Both the position numbers and the translations under genes were made by a program. DNA of 64,000 nt from Phytopythium helicoides (lineage: Eukaryota > Oomycota > Peronosporomycetes > Pythiales > Pythiaceae): NCBI GenBank assembly GCA_024867545.1, contig JANFNE010000037.1, positions 62,001-126,000 of the forward strand, given 5' to 3'. This document shows, piece after piece, positions 33,439 to 45,928 of this stretch (position 1 is its first letter; each line of letters starts with the position of its first letter). The notes below the pieces were generated by a model, which was not told the DNA's origin, did no database searches, and saw only the letters and a program-made list of their open reading frames with translations.

Positions 33439-33906
33439 ATGAAAGAGCTAGGACTTCAACTTGCGAGGGCGAGCCATTCGACCCCAAGTTCTTTTCTCCT
33501 CAGTTGGCAAGTTTCAAGATGGAGCTCAGGCGACTGCTGTCCGCGGTTCACGACCCAGGGCCATGGGCTTGAGGATCCACCGCGCGAGAAGACCAAGGCG
33601 AAGTCACAACCTCTCGTGATCAAGAGCAGACCCACGGCTCAGCTGGATCCAGGCGTTCGCGAAAACCAAGCACCTCGCCTCGGCTTCAGCTGCGCGTCCA
33701 GGCTCAAGATCTCCACGGAGGCTCAAGCGGCGGCTCCATCGGACGCTTGCGAAAACCAAGCTGCGTCTGTCTGCTGCTGCTCGGCCACGCTCGAGAGCTG
33801 CGTCGATGGGCGAGTGTCGTGCGCCAGCGAAAACCAAGCAACGCGTGCGACGTTCAGCTTGACGACTTCAGCACCAGAGCGCTGTCGAGGGGACACGTCT
33901 TCGTAA
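33439..33906 (+). CDS. Hypothetical protein with ENQA repeats, doubtful
   Basis: 155 aa from an ATG at 33439. It contains three copies of a degenerate unit with (R/C/S)ENQA(P/A/T), about 27-30 residues apart. The DNA word GCGAAAACCAAGC is repeated near 33660, 33750 and 33828 (on the other strand it reads LVFA). No domain or signal peptide. It fills the sequence that interrupts membrane-gene copy A and may be a minisatellite rather than a gene. A GGGAGGGATG/CATCCCTCC hairpin (33380-33436) sits just before its start. Confidence 0.25.
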   Translation: MKELGLQLARASHSTPSSFLLSWQVSRWSSGDCCPRFTTQGHGLEDPPREKTKAKSQPLVIKSRPTAQLDPGVRENQAPRLGFSCASRLKISTEAQAAAPSDACENQAASVCCCSATLESCVDGRVSCASENQATRATFSLTTSAPERCRGDTSS

Positions 33907-34493
33907 CTTCGGTCGACATGCGCGGCCAGCCAACTTCTTCCCGGACTACAGCGGGGCGTCATTAAGACGTATGCAGTTGAGCAGACTCTAGTCTCTCGCT
34001 GCGCGGCGCAGTGTTCCGCACTCGCCGTGAAAGCTACATTTATCTAGGTATAGTGTAGCTACTGTGGTGTGTAAGTGTAAGTCACGCTGATGATAGTAAT
34101 GACAACAGTCGCTATCGACGCGTGCCGACGTGTCAACCCGAGTGCTGGAGTCAAGAATCCGGTCTGCAACCACATCCAGTAGCCGATCACGAGAGAAAAC
34201 ATCGCCAAACGTATCCAAAAGACGTAATTCGCATCACATCCAGCGCTTGGTCGAGCGAGTGGTGGAACGTCTAGTAGAATGTTGAGAACGAGACTCGGGA
34301 CGGGAGTGACGATACACCAAAAGAGAATTCGCAGCCAGCTCGTCTCAACTGCATACGCATAGAATGCGCGCATCCGCTGAAGCGAGCATTTTCCTTGCAA
34401 CTCAACCTGTACGATTTCCCACTTGCCGACAGCGACTTGCGCAAGTTGAAGAGCGGAGGAAGTTCGTCTGGAGTCCACTCGTGTGCGGTCCAT

Positions 34494-35010
34494 CGTGGAG
34501 GTGGGCGGTGTTTTCGCTTTTGCCATGTATACTATTGTTGGTCTCACAAAGGTGAGGACCTGAAATAGCGTAGCATGCTGCTCAGTGAACTTGATGAGAA
34601 ATACACACTGTGTGACCGGACCACGCCCTACGAAAGTTCTAAAGAACTTCGAACAGTTCTCACTATCGTTCGAACTGCAAACTCTGGATAAATCCAGAGA
34701 ATTTGCACAAATCAACCTCGCGAGGTTTTATTTCTCCCCACCTGCCCCCAGCACTTTTTGGCAAAAGGAAGCGCTTGGCTGCCAAGGGCAACCACCAGCG
34801 CGAGTCGACGCCAGCGGACGCTCGGAGCGCTCGGCTGCAGGACGCGAAGGGAGGCCCCAGCTCGCTGCAGGACCACGCGCAGCAGCTCCCGCGTCGCCTG
34901 AGCTCTCGATCGCGACCTTCGCGGCGCTCCAACTCTTCCTGTAGCCGTCGGTAGGCGCGGTCGCAGGCGCCGCACTTTCTCGCGGGCTTTGGCCGCCTCC
35001 TGCCGCCGCC
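34494..35010. promoter_or_regulatory. Divergent upstream region of Brr2
   Basis: This lies between the minus-strand membrane gene start and the Brr2 ATG at 35011. No convincing gene: frames on both strands in the GC-rich second half have no domains. It presumably holds the Brr2 promoter. Confidence 0.35.
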
Positions 35011-38000
35011 ATGGCCGAGGACTACGCGCGCTCGCGGCAGTATGCGTACCAGCAGAACTCCAACCTGGTGCTGCAGGCCGACAGCGAGACGCGGCGCCGC
35101 GGAGACGAGCCCACGGGCGAGGTCGAGTCGCTGGCCGGCAAGATCTCGTACCGCATGGGCGACCGAGCGCAGCGCGCCAACCCGTACGAGGACGGCCGGC
35201 ACAAGAAGGACACGAAGAAGGGCAGGCGCGAGGGCGACGAGGACGAGGCGCGCAAGCGCGCCAGGCGCGACAACAGCGTCGTGTTCGCGGCTACGGGAGG
35301 ACTCGCGACCGCGCGGTCCGATATCCTGAGGGAGAGCTCGGCCTTCGAGGCGTCCTCGTACAAGCCCAAGAACCCGCAGAGCCAGGACGCGTACGAGCAG
35401 ATCCTGGGCGTCGTCGCGCAGCAGCTTGGCGCGCAGCCGGGCGAGATCCTGGCCGGCGCCGCAGAGGAGGTCGTGTCCATCCTCAAGAACGACGCGTACC
35501 GCGACGACGAGAAGCTACGGGAGACGCAGAAGCTGCTCAAGTTCTTGCCTACCGAGACGTTCAACCAACTCGTGGTTGCGGGCAAGCGCATCACGGACTT
35601 CTACGTGCCGGGCGAGGGGGACCGCACACATGCCGACGAATCCAAGCAGGAGGGAAGCGACGATGAGCAGCAGGGCGACGACATGGACAAGGAAATGGGC
35701 GTCGCAGTCGTGTTTGACGACGAAGAGGAAGAGGAGGAATCGGATCTCGACGAGGTGCGCGACGAGGACGAGGACGACGAGGAGGACGACGAACCGGATG
35801 CGCGCGCCAAGGGCCCCGCCAGCCGCACAAAGGAGGCGATGCGACTGAAAGACAGCTACGACGACGACGAGGATGAGCGCGATGCTCAATACCGACTCGA
35901 TGTGCATGCAATCGACGCCTTCTGGCTTCAGCGCGAGTTGTCCAAGTTCTACAAGGACGCCGAGGTCAGCGCAAAGCTTGCGGAGGATGTGCTGTCCATC
36001 TTGAAAGAAGCAGGTAGCGACCTGAGCGCTTGCGAGAACCGTCTGGTGCTTCTGCTTGACTACGACAAGTTCGACTTTATCAAGCTGTTGCTCGAAAATC
36101 GTGCCAAGGTGTTGTACTGCACTCGTCTGAAACAGGCGCAGGATGATTCCGAGCGGGAGGCCATTGAAGCTGAGATGCTTGCAGACGAGTCGCTCGCTGA
36201 GGGAGAGGCGCAAGATATCCTGAAGCGCCTTCAGTCGACAGCATCAGCGGATTCGTGGATGCAGGACCGAATTGGAGCCATGGAGACAACCTCCCGCGCC
36301 GAAGCAAACAAGCTTCGCAAGCTACAAAAGAACGGCGCTGGAAAGCGTGGCAGCGATGACGTTGAGGACGATGTCGACATGGATGGCGACAGCAACGGCG
36401 CCACAATGGAAGCGGCAACTGCCGCTGCTTCTGCTGCAACATCTAGTGGCGGCGAGTCGCGAAGAAGCCACAACACTACATTGACGTGGAATCGCTTGCT
36501 TTCCAAGAAGGCGGGCATCTGATGAGCAACAAGGAATGTCGCCTTCCAGAGGGAACGTGGCGTGCGCAGAAGAAGGGGTACGAAGAGGTTCATGTTCCTG
36601 CCGTGCGCTCCGTGTCGTCTGCTAGCGAAGCCCAAGCCCGCATCAAGATTTCTACGCTGCCAAAGTGGGCTCAAGGTGCATTCAAGAACATGGAATCCCT
36701 GAACCGCGTCCAATCAAAAATGTATCCGGCAGCGTTTACCTCAAGCGACAACTTGCTGTTGTGTGCTCCCACGGGTGCTGGTAAGACCAATGTGGCCATG
36801 CTCACTATTCTCCACGAGGTCATGAAGCTCGTGATGCCGAGACCGGAGAAATCGATCTGAACTCGTTCAAGATCGTATACGTGGCACCAATGAAAGCCCT
36901 TGTGCAGAAGTTGTGCTGAACTTGTCGGCGCGCTTGACTAGCGCTTATGGGATCAATGTGCGCGAGCTTTCTGGTGACCAGAACCTCTCGCGTGAGCAGC
37001 TCTTCAACACCCAAATCATTGTGACGACGCCAGAGAAGTGGGATATCATCACGCGAAAGGCTGGCGATGACCGCGCCTACACCCAGCTCGTACGCCTTGT
37101 TATCATCGATGAAATCCACTTGCTGCATGACAGCCGTGGTCCCGTGCTTGAGGCACTGGTCGCCCGTACGATCCGTAACGTGGAGGCAACGCAGCAGCTG
37201 GTGCGCCTCGTCGGATTGTCAGCCACTCTACCCAACTATGAGGATGTTGCAGCCTTTTTGCGAGTCGACCCAGCCAAGGGCTTGTTCTACTTTGACAGTA
37301 GCTACCGCCCAGTGCCACTCCAGCAACAGTACATCGGTATCATGGAAAAGAAGGCGGTCAAGCGTTTTGCGCTCATGAACTCGATTTGTTACGAAAAAGT
37401 CATGGAGCAAGCCGAGCGCGACAACCAAGTGCTGATTTTTGTGCACTCGCGCAAAGAGACCGCCGCGACGGCCCGTGCGCTGCGTGACCTGTTCGTGGAA
37501 AACGATACGTTGTCTAAACTGCTGCGTGAAAACTCCGCGTCCAGTGAGATCCTCGGGAGGAAGCTGACAAGATTGATCGCAATGAAGACTTGAAGGATCT
37601 GCTCCCGTTCGGCTTCGGTATCCATCATGCTGGTATGAAGCGTGCTGACCGTGCCTTGGTCGAGAACGCGTTTGCAGATGGCCACTTGAAGGTGCTTGTC
37701 AGCACTGCTACGCTTGCGTGGGGCGTCAACCTCCCTGCGCACACTGTGATTATCAAGGGCACGCAGGTGTACAACGCTGAGCGTGGTGATTGGTGTGAGC
37801 TGAGCCCACTCGACATCCTCCAGATGCTTGGTCGTGCTGGTCGTGTCCAATACGATACTCAGGGAGAAGGCATCATATTAACTCAGCACTCGCAGCTCAC
37901 CTACTACTTGTCGCTGATGAACCAGCAGCTCCCGGTTGAATCTCAGCTGCTGTCGCGTCTTGCGGATCATCTGAACGCCGAAATCGTTGCGGGAAGCGTA

Positions 38001-41000
38001 CAGACGGTGTCGCAAGCTGCAACATGGCTTGGATACACGTATTTGTTCATTCGTATGCTTCGCAACCCATCATTGTACGGCGTTTCCCCTGCATACCAGC
38101 GCGAGGACCCAACACTGCTCCAGTATCGTACGGACTTGGCGCACTCAGCAGCGACGCTACTCGCAAAGCATAACCTCATCAAGTACGAACGACGAGCAGG
38201 GGCTATTCCAGGTCACTGCGCTCGGTCGCGTTGCAAGTCACTACTACATTGCCCACGACTCGATCCGCACGTACAACTCGTATTTGAAGCCTCAGATGTC
38301 GGACATCGAGATCCTACGTCTTTTTGCGCTCTCGAATGAGTTCAAGTATGTCGGTGTTCGCGCCGAAGAGAAGTTGGAGCTGGTGAAGTTGCTCGAGCGA
38401 GTCCCCGTCCCCGTCAAGGAATCACTTGTTGGTGCCAGCGCAGGTCCAGGTGGAAGCAATGGTAGCGGGGCGGCCAAGGTCAACGTGCTCCTACAGGCGT
38501 ATATCTCGCGACTGAAACTGGACGGGTTCGCTCTGCTGGCCGACATGGTGCATATCCATCAGTCAGCGGCGCGTATCTTCCGTGCACTGTTCGAGATCTG
38601 CCTCAACCGTGGTTGGGCTGCTCTCGCTGAGCGGATGCTCAACTTCTGCAAGATGGTGGACAAGCGAATGTGGCTGTCGCACTCACCGCTGCGCCAGTTC
38701 TCACCGGGACTTCCCCGATGGCATTATCAAGCGCCTGGAGCGTAAGGACCTGACGTGGGACAAATACACCGATCTGGAGCCAGCAGATCTCGGTCAACTT
38801 GTCAACAACCCGTCGATGGGGAAGCAACTGTACACCAAAATCCACCAGTTCCCGAAGCTGGAGCTTTCTGCGCATGTGCAGCCGATTACACGCTCGATGC
38901 TAAAGGTAGAGCTCGTGGTGACGCCTGACTTTGAGTTCAGCCGTGACGTCCACGGCAATGCGGAAGGTTTCTGGATCATGGTGGTTGATGTGGACGGCTC
39001 TCAGTTGCTTCATCACGAGTGGCTACTGATCAAGCGCCGTTTTGCTTCGCAAGAGATGTACGTAAGCTTTACGATCCCGCTGTTCGAGCCGCTTGCCCCG
39101 TTGTACTACATTAAGGTGATCTCGGACAAGTGGCTCCATTGCGAAAGCACACTACCTGTTTCGTTCCACAAGCTTATTCTGCCACAGAAGAACACGCCGC
39201 CGACAGAGCTCCTGGATCTGCAACCACTGCTCGTGTCGCAAGCTCTTCGCAAGCTTGCTGGAGGCAAGCAGCAAGTGGCGGAGGCTATGCTTGCGGCCTT
39301 GGGTGGTATTAGTTCGAAGAAGAGCAGCAAGAAGACTACAAAGCCTCCAGGCTCATGGTCGTTTACTCGCCTGAATCCAATTCAAACACAAGTTGCACCG
39401 CGCATCCTCGAGTCTGATGGAAACGTGCTGATTGCGTCGCCTCCCGGATGCGGCAAGACTGTTCTCGCCGAGCTCGCTATCATGAAGACACTTGTCCAGC
39501 TTGGGCAACCTCTCGAGACGAACGACGAGGAGGAGGAGGAAGCTTTCGGCGACCACTTGATCGTTTACTTGACACCGAAGGAGTCAAGCTGCCGCGAGCG
39601 CTTTGATGATTGGAACATCAAGTTTGGTGAAGACAGCTACTGGCGACAACGAGTCGTTGCGCTTACGGGTGACTCAACGGCTGATCTGCGGCTTCTTGCC
39701 AGTGCAAATCTGCTGATTGCGACACCAACTCAATGGGACGTGCTGTCACGGCGCTGGAAACAGCGTAAGCGCATCCAGCAGGTTCGTTTGCTGCTCCTTG
39801 ACGAAACTCATTTCCTTGGGGGTGGTGAATTTGGGCCGACGATGGAAGTGGTTATGTCTCGTATGCGCTTTATTGGCGCGGAGATGGACAAAAAGCGCAA
39901 GGAGCAAGGTGGTAGCTCAAAGCTACACCTGCGTATCGTTGCCATGGGAAACTCAATGGCGAATGCACGGGATGTGGGCGAGTGGCTTGGTGCTAGTGCG
40001 GCCGATGGCGGTATCTTCAACTTCCACCCTAACGTGCGTCCTCAGCCACTCGAGATCCGTGTACAAGGGTTCGATATGAACGACTTTTCGTCGCGTATGC
40101 TTGCGATGGCTAAGCCAATGTACAACACCGTTGTGCACCAGACAAGCGTGCCAGGCAAAAAGTCCAAGAAGCGTGCTCTCGTCTTCGTGCCGTCTGACAA
40201 GCAGGCGCAGCTGAGCGCGATCGATCTTATGACCTTCGCGCTTGCCGAGAATGACCCTAATAAGTTTGTCGTGAGCCGAGATGCTAACGTCACCGACCTG
40301 CCGGTTGAGGATGCTGCCTTGTCACAAACACTGGCGAGTGGTGTTGGCTATGTGACGGATGGCATGTCAGCGCGGAACCGCGAGCATGTGCTTCGTGCAC
40401 TTCGCCGCGGGCAAGCTGTCAGTTCTGGTTGTTCCGCATGGTCTTGTGTGGGAGCTGCGAAGCACGGATGTGCGCGCGTACCTTGTCGTGATTATGGGCA
40501 TGCAATACTACGATGGCAAAGAGCATCGATACGTTGACTACCAGCTTGCGGACGTTTGGCAGATGACCAAGTTTGCTCGAGAGAGTGAGGAGGATCTAGC
40601 GAAGAGCGGTTCGTCGGCATCCGGTGCTACTGTAAAATGTGTACTGCTGTGCCATGCGTCGCGCAAGAAGTTTTATGCCAAGTTCTTGTACGACCCGCTG
40701 CCAGTCGAGTCGCAGCTTGAACACTTCTTGAGCGATCACGTGAATGCTGAGATTGTGACCAAGACGATCGAGAGCAAGCAGGATGCGGTCGACTACCTGA
40801 CATGGACTTTCATGTACCGACGCCTGGTCAAGAATCCTAACTACTACAACCTGCAGGGTTCTACTACGGCACACTTGTCGGATCACTTGTCTGAGCTTGT
40901 TGAAACGACGGTGAAATGCACTGGAAGAGTCTCGCTGTATCCAAGTTGTCGAGGAGGACGAGGACGAGAGGAAGGCGAGGGTGGCGAACGGCTTGCTCCG

Positions 41001-42083
41001 CTCAACCTTGGTATGATTGCGGCTTACTACTACGTCAAGTACACGACGATCGAGCTGTTTGCATGCAGTCTGACGGCCCAGTCGAAGCTCAAGGCCTTGC
41101 TATCCATTCTGGCATCCGCGACCGAGTTCAGCGAGCTTCCGTGCCGAGTTGGCGAGGAAGACAAGCTCGAGGCGATCGCAAAGCACCTCAAGTACCCGGT
41201 TGCCACATTAAACGGCGACTACTCCCCACCGCACGTCAAGGCAAACGTTCTGCTCCAGGTTCATTTCAACAAGCAGCACTCTCGACTCAACCGTGCGCTG
41301 CGTAAGGACTTGGACTTTGTACTGACCCACGCCGTCCGATTGCTGCACGCTATGGTGGACGTTATCAGCTCGAACGGATGGTTGAAGCCAGCGCTCGCGG
41401 CTATGGATCTGGCTCAGATGGTCGTCCAGGCGCAATGGAGCAGTGATTCACCGCTGCTGCAGATCCCGTACTTTGATAAGGAGACGCTCGAGACGCTCGA
41501 CCGCCTCGGACTCGCAGACGAGGTGGAGACGCCAGTGGATATCTTGAGTATGGATGATAAGGCTCGACAAGAGTTGCTGCCACCGTCCAAGCTCGATAAG
41601 GCGCAGCTGTCGGCTGTTGCGGCTTTCTGTAACTCGTTCCCAGATGTAAGTGTCAACATCAAGGTTGCCCATGGCGGCAAGAACATTCCAAGCGGCACCG
41701 CCGTTGGGGTGCAGGTCGTGCTCGAGCGTGAAGGTGCAGATGAAGATGACGAGGACGAGGAGGACGAGGCGGACGCACTTGGTCTGGTCCACGCACGGTT
41801 GTATCCGGTCAAGAAGGCAGCGAACTGGTGGGTCGTGCTTGGAGACGCAAGCAAGAATTCAGTTCTTGCCATCAAGCGTGTGCCGTTCGCGGGTGCTCGG
41901 GCAGCCGTGCAGCTGCAGGTGGCAGCACCAGCTCTGCCTGGCGATTATGCTTTCCAGCTCTACGTTGTGTGCGACGGTTATGCGGGGTGCGACCTCGAGA
42001 ATGAAGTGGCTATGCAGGTCGTTGACGCGGGCGACCGCACGGACGAGGGCGACGAAGACGATGAAGACGAAGATGACGAATGA
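35011..42083 (+). CDS. BRR2: U5 snRNP RNA helicase Brr2, frame broken
   Basis: The ATG at 35011 starts the family's N-terminus ([32 protein letters not shown]). An N-terminal acidic region and two helicase cassettes, each with a Sec63 unit, follow. Cassette 1 has CAPTGAGKT (near 36768), [32 protein letters not shown] and QMLGRAGR. Cassette 2 has SPPGCGKT (near 39436), [10 protein letters not shown], then VVPHGLVWE and the second Sec63 domain ([20 protein letters not shown]). Brr2 unwinds U4/U6 during spliceosome activation. The reading frame changes nine times (near 36483, 36835, 36905, 37560, 38190, 38705, 40400, 40914, 40995), each by one base. Conservation continues across every break, and none looks like an intron. 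An essential gene in this state suggests sequence error or a recent pseudogene. Confidence 0.9.
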
Positions 42084-42289
42084 AAAGCGATAAACACTTG
42101 CATGTTAGCATGGGAACCGTCGTCGAGTTTCTAGGTAGGTAGATCGGTGGCCGCCTTGCACCACCTGGATAGTAGCGAACAACACGAAAGCGCTGGTGGT
42201 ACCCACTACTTGGATTTTCACTCCGATTTTCATTGAGACTATCTGCGTTGCTTTTGCAGTCTAAGCGGAGTAGTGCTCACGCCTCATCA

Positions 42290-43228
42290 TCAGTCGGAGG
42301 GCTGGACGGGTGCAGCGTCCAGGATGACAGGTCCGTCCTCGTTGTCCTCCAAGACCTCTGGGGGCTGGAACTTGTAGTCCGTGCACGCCAAGGTCCGACC
42401 ATCGTTGCCCTGAGAAAGACATTCCTGGCCCTCGGGACATGCGTCGTACTCCCAGACGATGTTGCCATCGTGCTGACCGCACTGCGATCCTGCTGGCAGC
42501 GTGTACGGCTTGCACTGCGCGTAGTAGGCAGAGTGGTAGATGCAGTTGCTCTCCTTACACAGAACGTTCAACGGCGTGCAATCCTGCCAGACATCCGCCC
42601 AATGGATTGTTAGCGGGACCTGCGCACGAGTGTGGTGACTACGATCGTGCTGACGGCGATGGTGAGGACTAACCGCCGTGCACCACGAGTCTGTGCCGTC
42701 CGCAATGCACTCCTCACCCTCTGAGCAATACGGGTACTCCCACTCGTTCGAGCCGTCGCTCTGTCCGCACAGGTCACCCGACGGAAGCGTCTCCGGCTTG
42801 CACTCCGCGTAGTCAACGCTGTAGTACTTGCATGTGCTCGTCTCATTGTCACAGAGCTGGTTCGCAGCCGTGCACTCTTCAAAATCGCCGACGTACTCGT
42901 AGTCGCCGCTGTCGGACGAGGCGAATGATTTCGATGAGTTGGTCGCAGGCGAAGGAACAACCATGCCAATTGGAGCTGACGTCGTGGCCTTCTTCTTTTG
43001 GCAACGCTGGACGTTGGCGCCGTTGTCGTCCGCACGGCACTCGTAGCTCGGATCGGCGCAGCACATGCTTCCTGTCCAGTTCTGTCCGCCGCACTGTGAT
43101 TCGTTCGTGATGATGCAGTCGGCGGTCTTGGAGTGGAGACGCAGGTGGAGGGAGCCCATGTCGGCAGCCGTGTGGGCAACGGCGGGAGCGATAAACGCCG
43201 GTACGACGATCAGAGCGGATCGCTTCAT
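42290..43228 (-). CDS. Secreted cysteine-rich protein B (1 six-Cys + 2 eight-Cys modules)
   Basis: 312 aa, single exon; first ATG at 43228 (the frame above begins GTG). Signal peptide MKRSALIVVPAFIAPAVA, then DMGSLHLRLH (HLR at residues 28-30). There is one six-Cys module (CIITNESQC, NWTGSMCC, YEC, RC) and an eight-Cys module (ECTAANQLC...YAECKPETLPSGDLCGQ). A His-rich linker (HHRRQHDRSHH) leads to a second eight-Cys module (DCTPLNVLC...YYAQCKPYTLPAGSQCGQ). It is the closest relative of protein A at 21.5 kb and the only member with two eight-Cys modules. Probably exported; wall or sugar binding is inferred. Confidence 0.82.
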   Translation of the reverse strand: MKRSALIVVPAFIAPAVAHTAADMGSLHLRLHSKTADCIITNESQCGGQNWTGSMCCADPSYECRADDNGANVQRCQKKKATTSAPIGMVVPSPATNSSKSFASSDSGDYEYVGDFEECTAANQLCDNETSTCKYYSVDYAECKPETLPSGDLCGQSDGSNEWEYPYCSEGEECIADGTDSWCTAVSPHHRRQHDRSHHTRAQVPLTIHWADVWQDCTPLNVLCKESNCIYHSAYYAQCKPYTLPAGSQCGQHDGNIVWEYDACPEGQECLSQGNDGRTLACTDYKFQPPEVLEDNEDGPVILDAAPVQPSD

Positions 43229-44412
43229 AGACACCGACTGGTTGTCAAAGGGCTGGTAGACGGCAGCTTGTCTTGCTCTTGTTGTGGCAGATTATGAAGT
43301 GAGCTCCAGTGTCTGTGGTTGACAAGCGCACTTGCAGCTGCGTTTGCCTGGAAACGGATATCAATGACATCTCAGTCGCTGATGGTGTGAAGCTCATTGG
43401 CAAAGAGACCGAGGCGGAGCGCGTCTGACTTGCGAAACAGCTTCTCGCTGTCCGTGCCTCGAGTAACCTGGGTGTGGGGATCTTCTTTCCCATGTCATCT
43501 TGTCATGAGATGTGAAGACTGCGTCGAATTTGTGCTAGGCAGGACCTGCTTTTCTGTTGCTGACAACGCTCACTGCCACCAGCTTTGGATCGCAATCCTA
43601 CAAGTGGACAACATGGGCGTCTTGATTTGCGTCAGTCGCAAATCCTTCCCGAGTCGGTCTGTCAGTGAGGTCCGTCAGCAGGAAAAACACTGCATCTTCC
43701 GTACCAGGTTTGAAAAACACACAAGCGAGTGGAAATGCAACGCACTGCCAGCGTTAAACATGGCGAGTCAGCAACGCCACGAGCATGGGCAGCTCCATCC
43801 ATCCTGCTCGCGGAGGGAAGGCTACCAAGCTGACATCTGATGCAGCCAGCGCGAGTCAAGAAACACGTGACGCTCGCACTCTGCACACTCGTCTCGGTCT
43901 CTCCCCCCCTCCATCTACACCCTCTCTATATTTTATACATCTACCAATTAATGTCATCATTATTTAACAATAACAACTTTATCCCTCTGTTAAATGATAT
44001 AGAGACACAATATGCTCCTCTACCATGTGTCCTATTCCCGCGCCCCACCGCCTATTCCCGCCGGCCTTTCTCGGCGCGTATTCACTCCCCCCTTCGACAC
44101 TATACAAGCGCCAAGATCTCGACTTGGAGCGTTGCGGCGACCGGCACCTCCGCCTCCTTCCGCTTCTTCTGCCTGCGTCTCCGTCGCTCACTGGCGACCA
44201 GCAGCAGCAGCATCAGCGAGCGCCTGGCCAGCAGCAGCAGCAGCCAGCGAGCTCGCGGCTTTCGCGTCGTCCGCCCGTCGTCCGTCTGTCGGCGGTCGTT
44301 GGTCGAAGGGCGGCGCCTGTCTCCCCGGCGGCTCGAGTCGAGCGCTCTCGCTCCCCTCGCGCGGCCCACTCGGTCTTTCTCTCGCTCCGCGGCCTTCAGG
44401 ATCGCAGCGGAA
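43229..44412. other. 1.2-kb intergenic region, no firm gene
   Basis: Divergent upstream region between protein B (minus) and the gene at 44413 (plus). A plus-strand frame at 43397-43840 starts with TTG and shows no domain. An AT-rich patch (about 43918-44010) stands out from the GC-rich surroundings. Confidence 0.35.
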
Positions 44413-45664
44413 ATGGCGCTGGCGGCGGGCGCGTTCGGCGCGCTCTCGGACGACGAGGACGAGCGCGGCAGCGTGTTTAGCGCCGTCGAGGGCGGCTTGG
44501 CGAGCAGCAACAGCGAGCCGGAGGACGAGGGGCGGCTCGGAGCGCGAGCAGGTCGGCGGGAAGCTGGAGTTGCAGCTCGAGATGCCCGCGGACGCCTCCA
44601 GCGCGCTCTGGAACCTCATCTCGCCCTGCTCGGAGCCCGACGAGGCGTTCTTTGAGGAGCAGCAGGCCGAGGAGGGAGACGACGGGAGGGAGGGAGACGA
44701 GCACGCGAGGCTCGAGACGCTCACGGTGGAGATCCCGCCGCTCATTGTGGAGGACGCCAGCGCGCTGGCCGACGTCAGCGACGACGAGAGCGAGCAGGAG
44801 ATGGAGCAGGTGGACGCCGAGTCGTTCTGGGCTGCCGTCGAGCGCGAGTCGGTGTGGTGTCAGAGCGACGACGACAGCGGCGACGACGACAGCGAAGAGG
44901 AAGACAGCTCCCCTCCAGTCCCGGTCCCCGACCCAGTTCAGGAAGCCGCGACCGACAGTAATTCTCACAGAGACGCCAGCGATGTGGACGCGGCTGAAGG
45001 CGCGGTCGTACGCTGGTGCATCGTCGGCTGGCGTGCAGGCGGCCGTCGCGAGCATGAAGCAGCGCGCACGCACCATCAGCTCGGTGGGGTCGCGGCACAA
45101 GATGCAAGTCGACGACGGGGATTTCTCGAGCGACGACGAGGACTGCCAGCGGACGTCGGACGCCCCGCAGGAAAAAAGGTGGCGGCGGCGACGACCAAGC
45201 ATGGCGTTTGCTGCACGGCTCAGCGTCCCCACGCCAAAGATGGACTCGCTGCGCTCTGCAAGCGGCAAATTCGGAAGCAAGCTGAACCTTTACCGCTCCA
45301 GCTCGAGCAATACGGTGACGAGCGAGGAGAGCTACTTGGACAGCCCCAACACCACCAACTGCGAGACCAAGAGCGCACCTGCGGCTTTTCACATTGGGTC
45401 CAAGTATTTGCCTGCGGGGAAGCGACTGAAAGCCTTGAGAGCAAAGCCAGCTACAGCAACCTTCACGTGCAGCGGAACCTGCGCGCTGGCGTTGTGAAAG
45501 CTGCCGTCTACCTGAACTCGGCGTCAGTGGAAGCCGCGCGCAAGATCAAGGCCAAGACGACGACATTGCGGAGCCAGTGGCACCCAGAGGCTAGCGAGAC
45601 GGAGGAGGACGAGGTCGACACGCGAGCGTCGAGCATCTGTGAAGCCGCCGCCGTCGCTCATTGA
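44413..45664 (+). CDS. Unknown acidic protein, frame broken
   Basis: The ATG at 44413 begins MALAAGAFGALSDDEDERGS. The coding signal then moves between frames: near 44530 (an extra G in a G-run), near 44990, and near 45420. The continuing peptide is coherent: LELQLEMPADASSALWNLIS, a long acidic Ser/Asp/Glu region, RTISSVGSRHKMQVDDGDF, then KMDSLRSASGKFGSKLNLY and a tail ending SSICEAAAVAH at 45664. It would be about 417 aa. No known domain is recognised; the product is low-complexity with a basic patch (KRWRRRRPS). The frame changes are probably sequence errors. Confidence 0.5.
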
Positions 45665-45928
45665 TGTCCTTCGCTCGTGTTCGAGTTTTCCCCCTCGCTT
45701 GCTTGTTATCTATTGCTTCCCCGCCATTAGTTGTTGAGAATTGTTAGTTCATATCATAGAATAGCAATCGATCACCTCGCAGATCGATACCAGAAAAACA
45801 TAGTTGACCGCTTCGTAGCTATCATGAGGGTTCATATTTTTCTCCACTAGACTAGCGCAGGCACACTCGTGCAAACAGATGCAGATCCGAAAACAATGCA
45901 AAGGGAAACTGGTGCGCTCAGGAGTAGC

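Larger units (their letters stand above)
31847..34493 (-). pseudogene. Oomycete membrane protein, split copy A
   Basis: The 5' piece (34493-34059) starts MDRTRVDSRRTSSALQLAQ, aligns with copy B over its whole length and then stops. About 1 kb of unrelated sequence follows. The homology resumes near 33055 (NGVMFGFFFGRRLRSDPAL) and is open to 32236, where a GTATGT donor joins in phase 1 to a last exon, 32172-31847, ending FSFQFKWLRSH. Several hydrophobic segments are present (ILFWCIVTPVPSLVLNILL; LLPVIKLVAKNIM). The central gap makes the gene broken, though the 3' half alone is intact. An alternative start in the 5' piece is the ATG at 34526. Function unknown. Confidence 0.65.

Noticed and set aside
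36483..40995. Treating the Brr2 fragments as several separate genes
   Set aside because: The fragments align end to end with one Brr2 protein without gaps or splice sites.
43397..43840. Plus-strand open frame of 147 codons
   Set aside because: Starts with TTG, no recognisable domain, lies in a promoter region.
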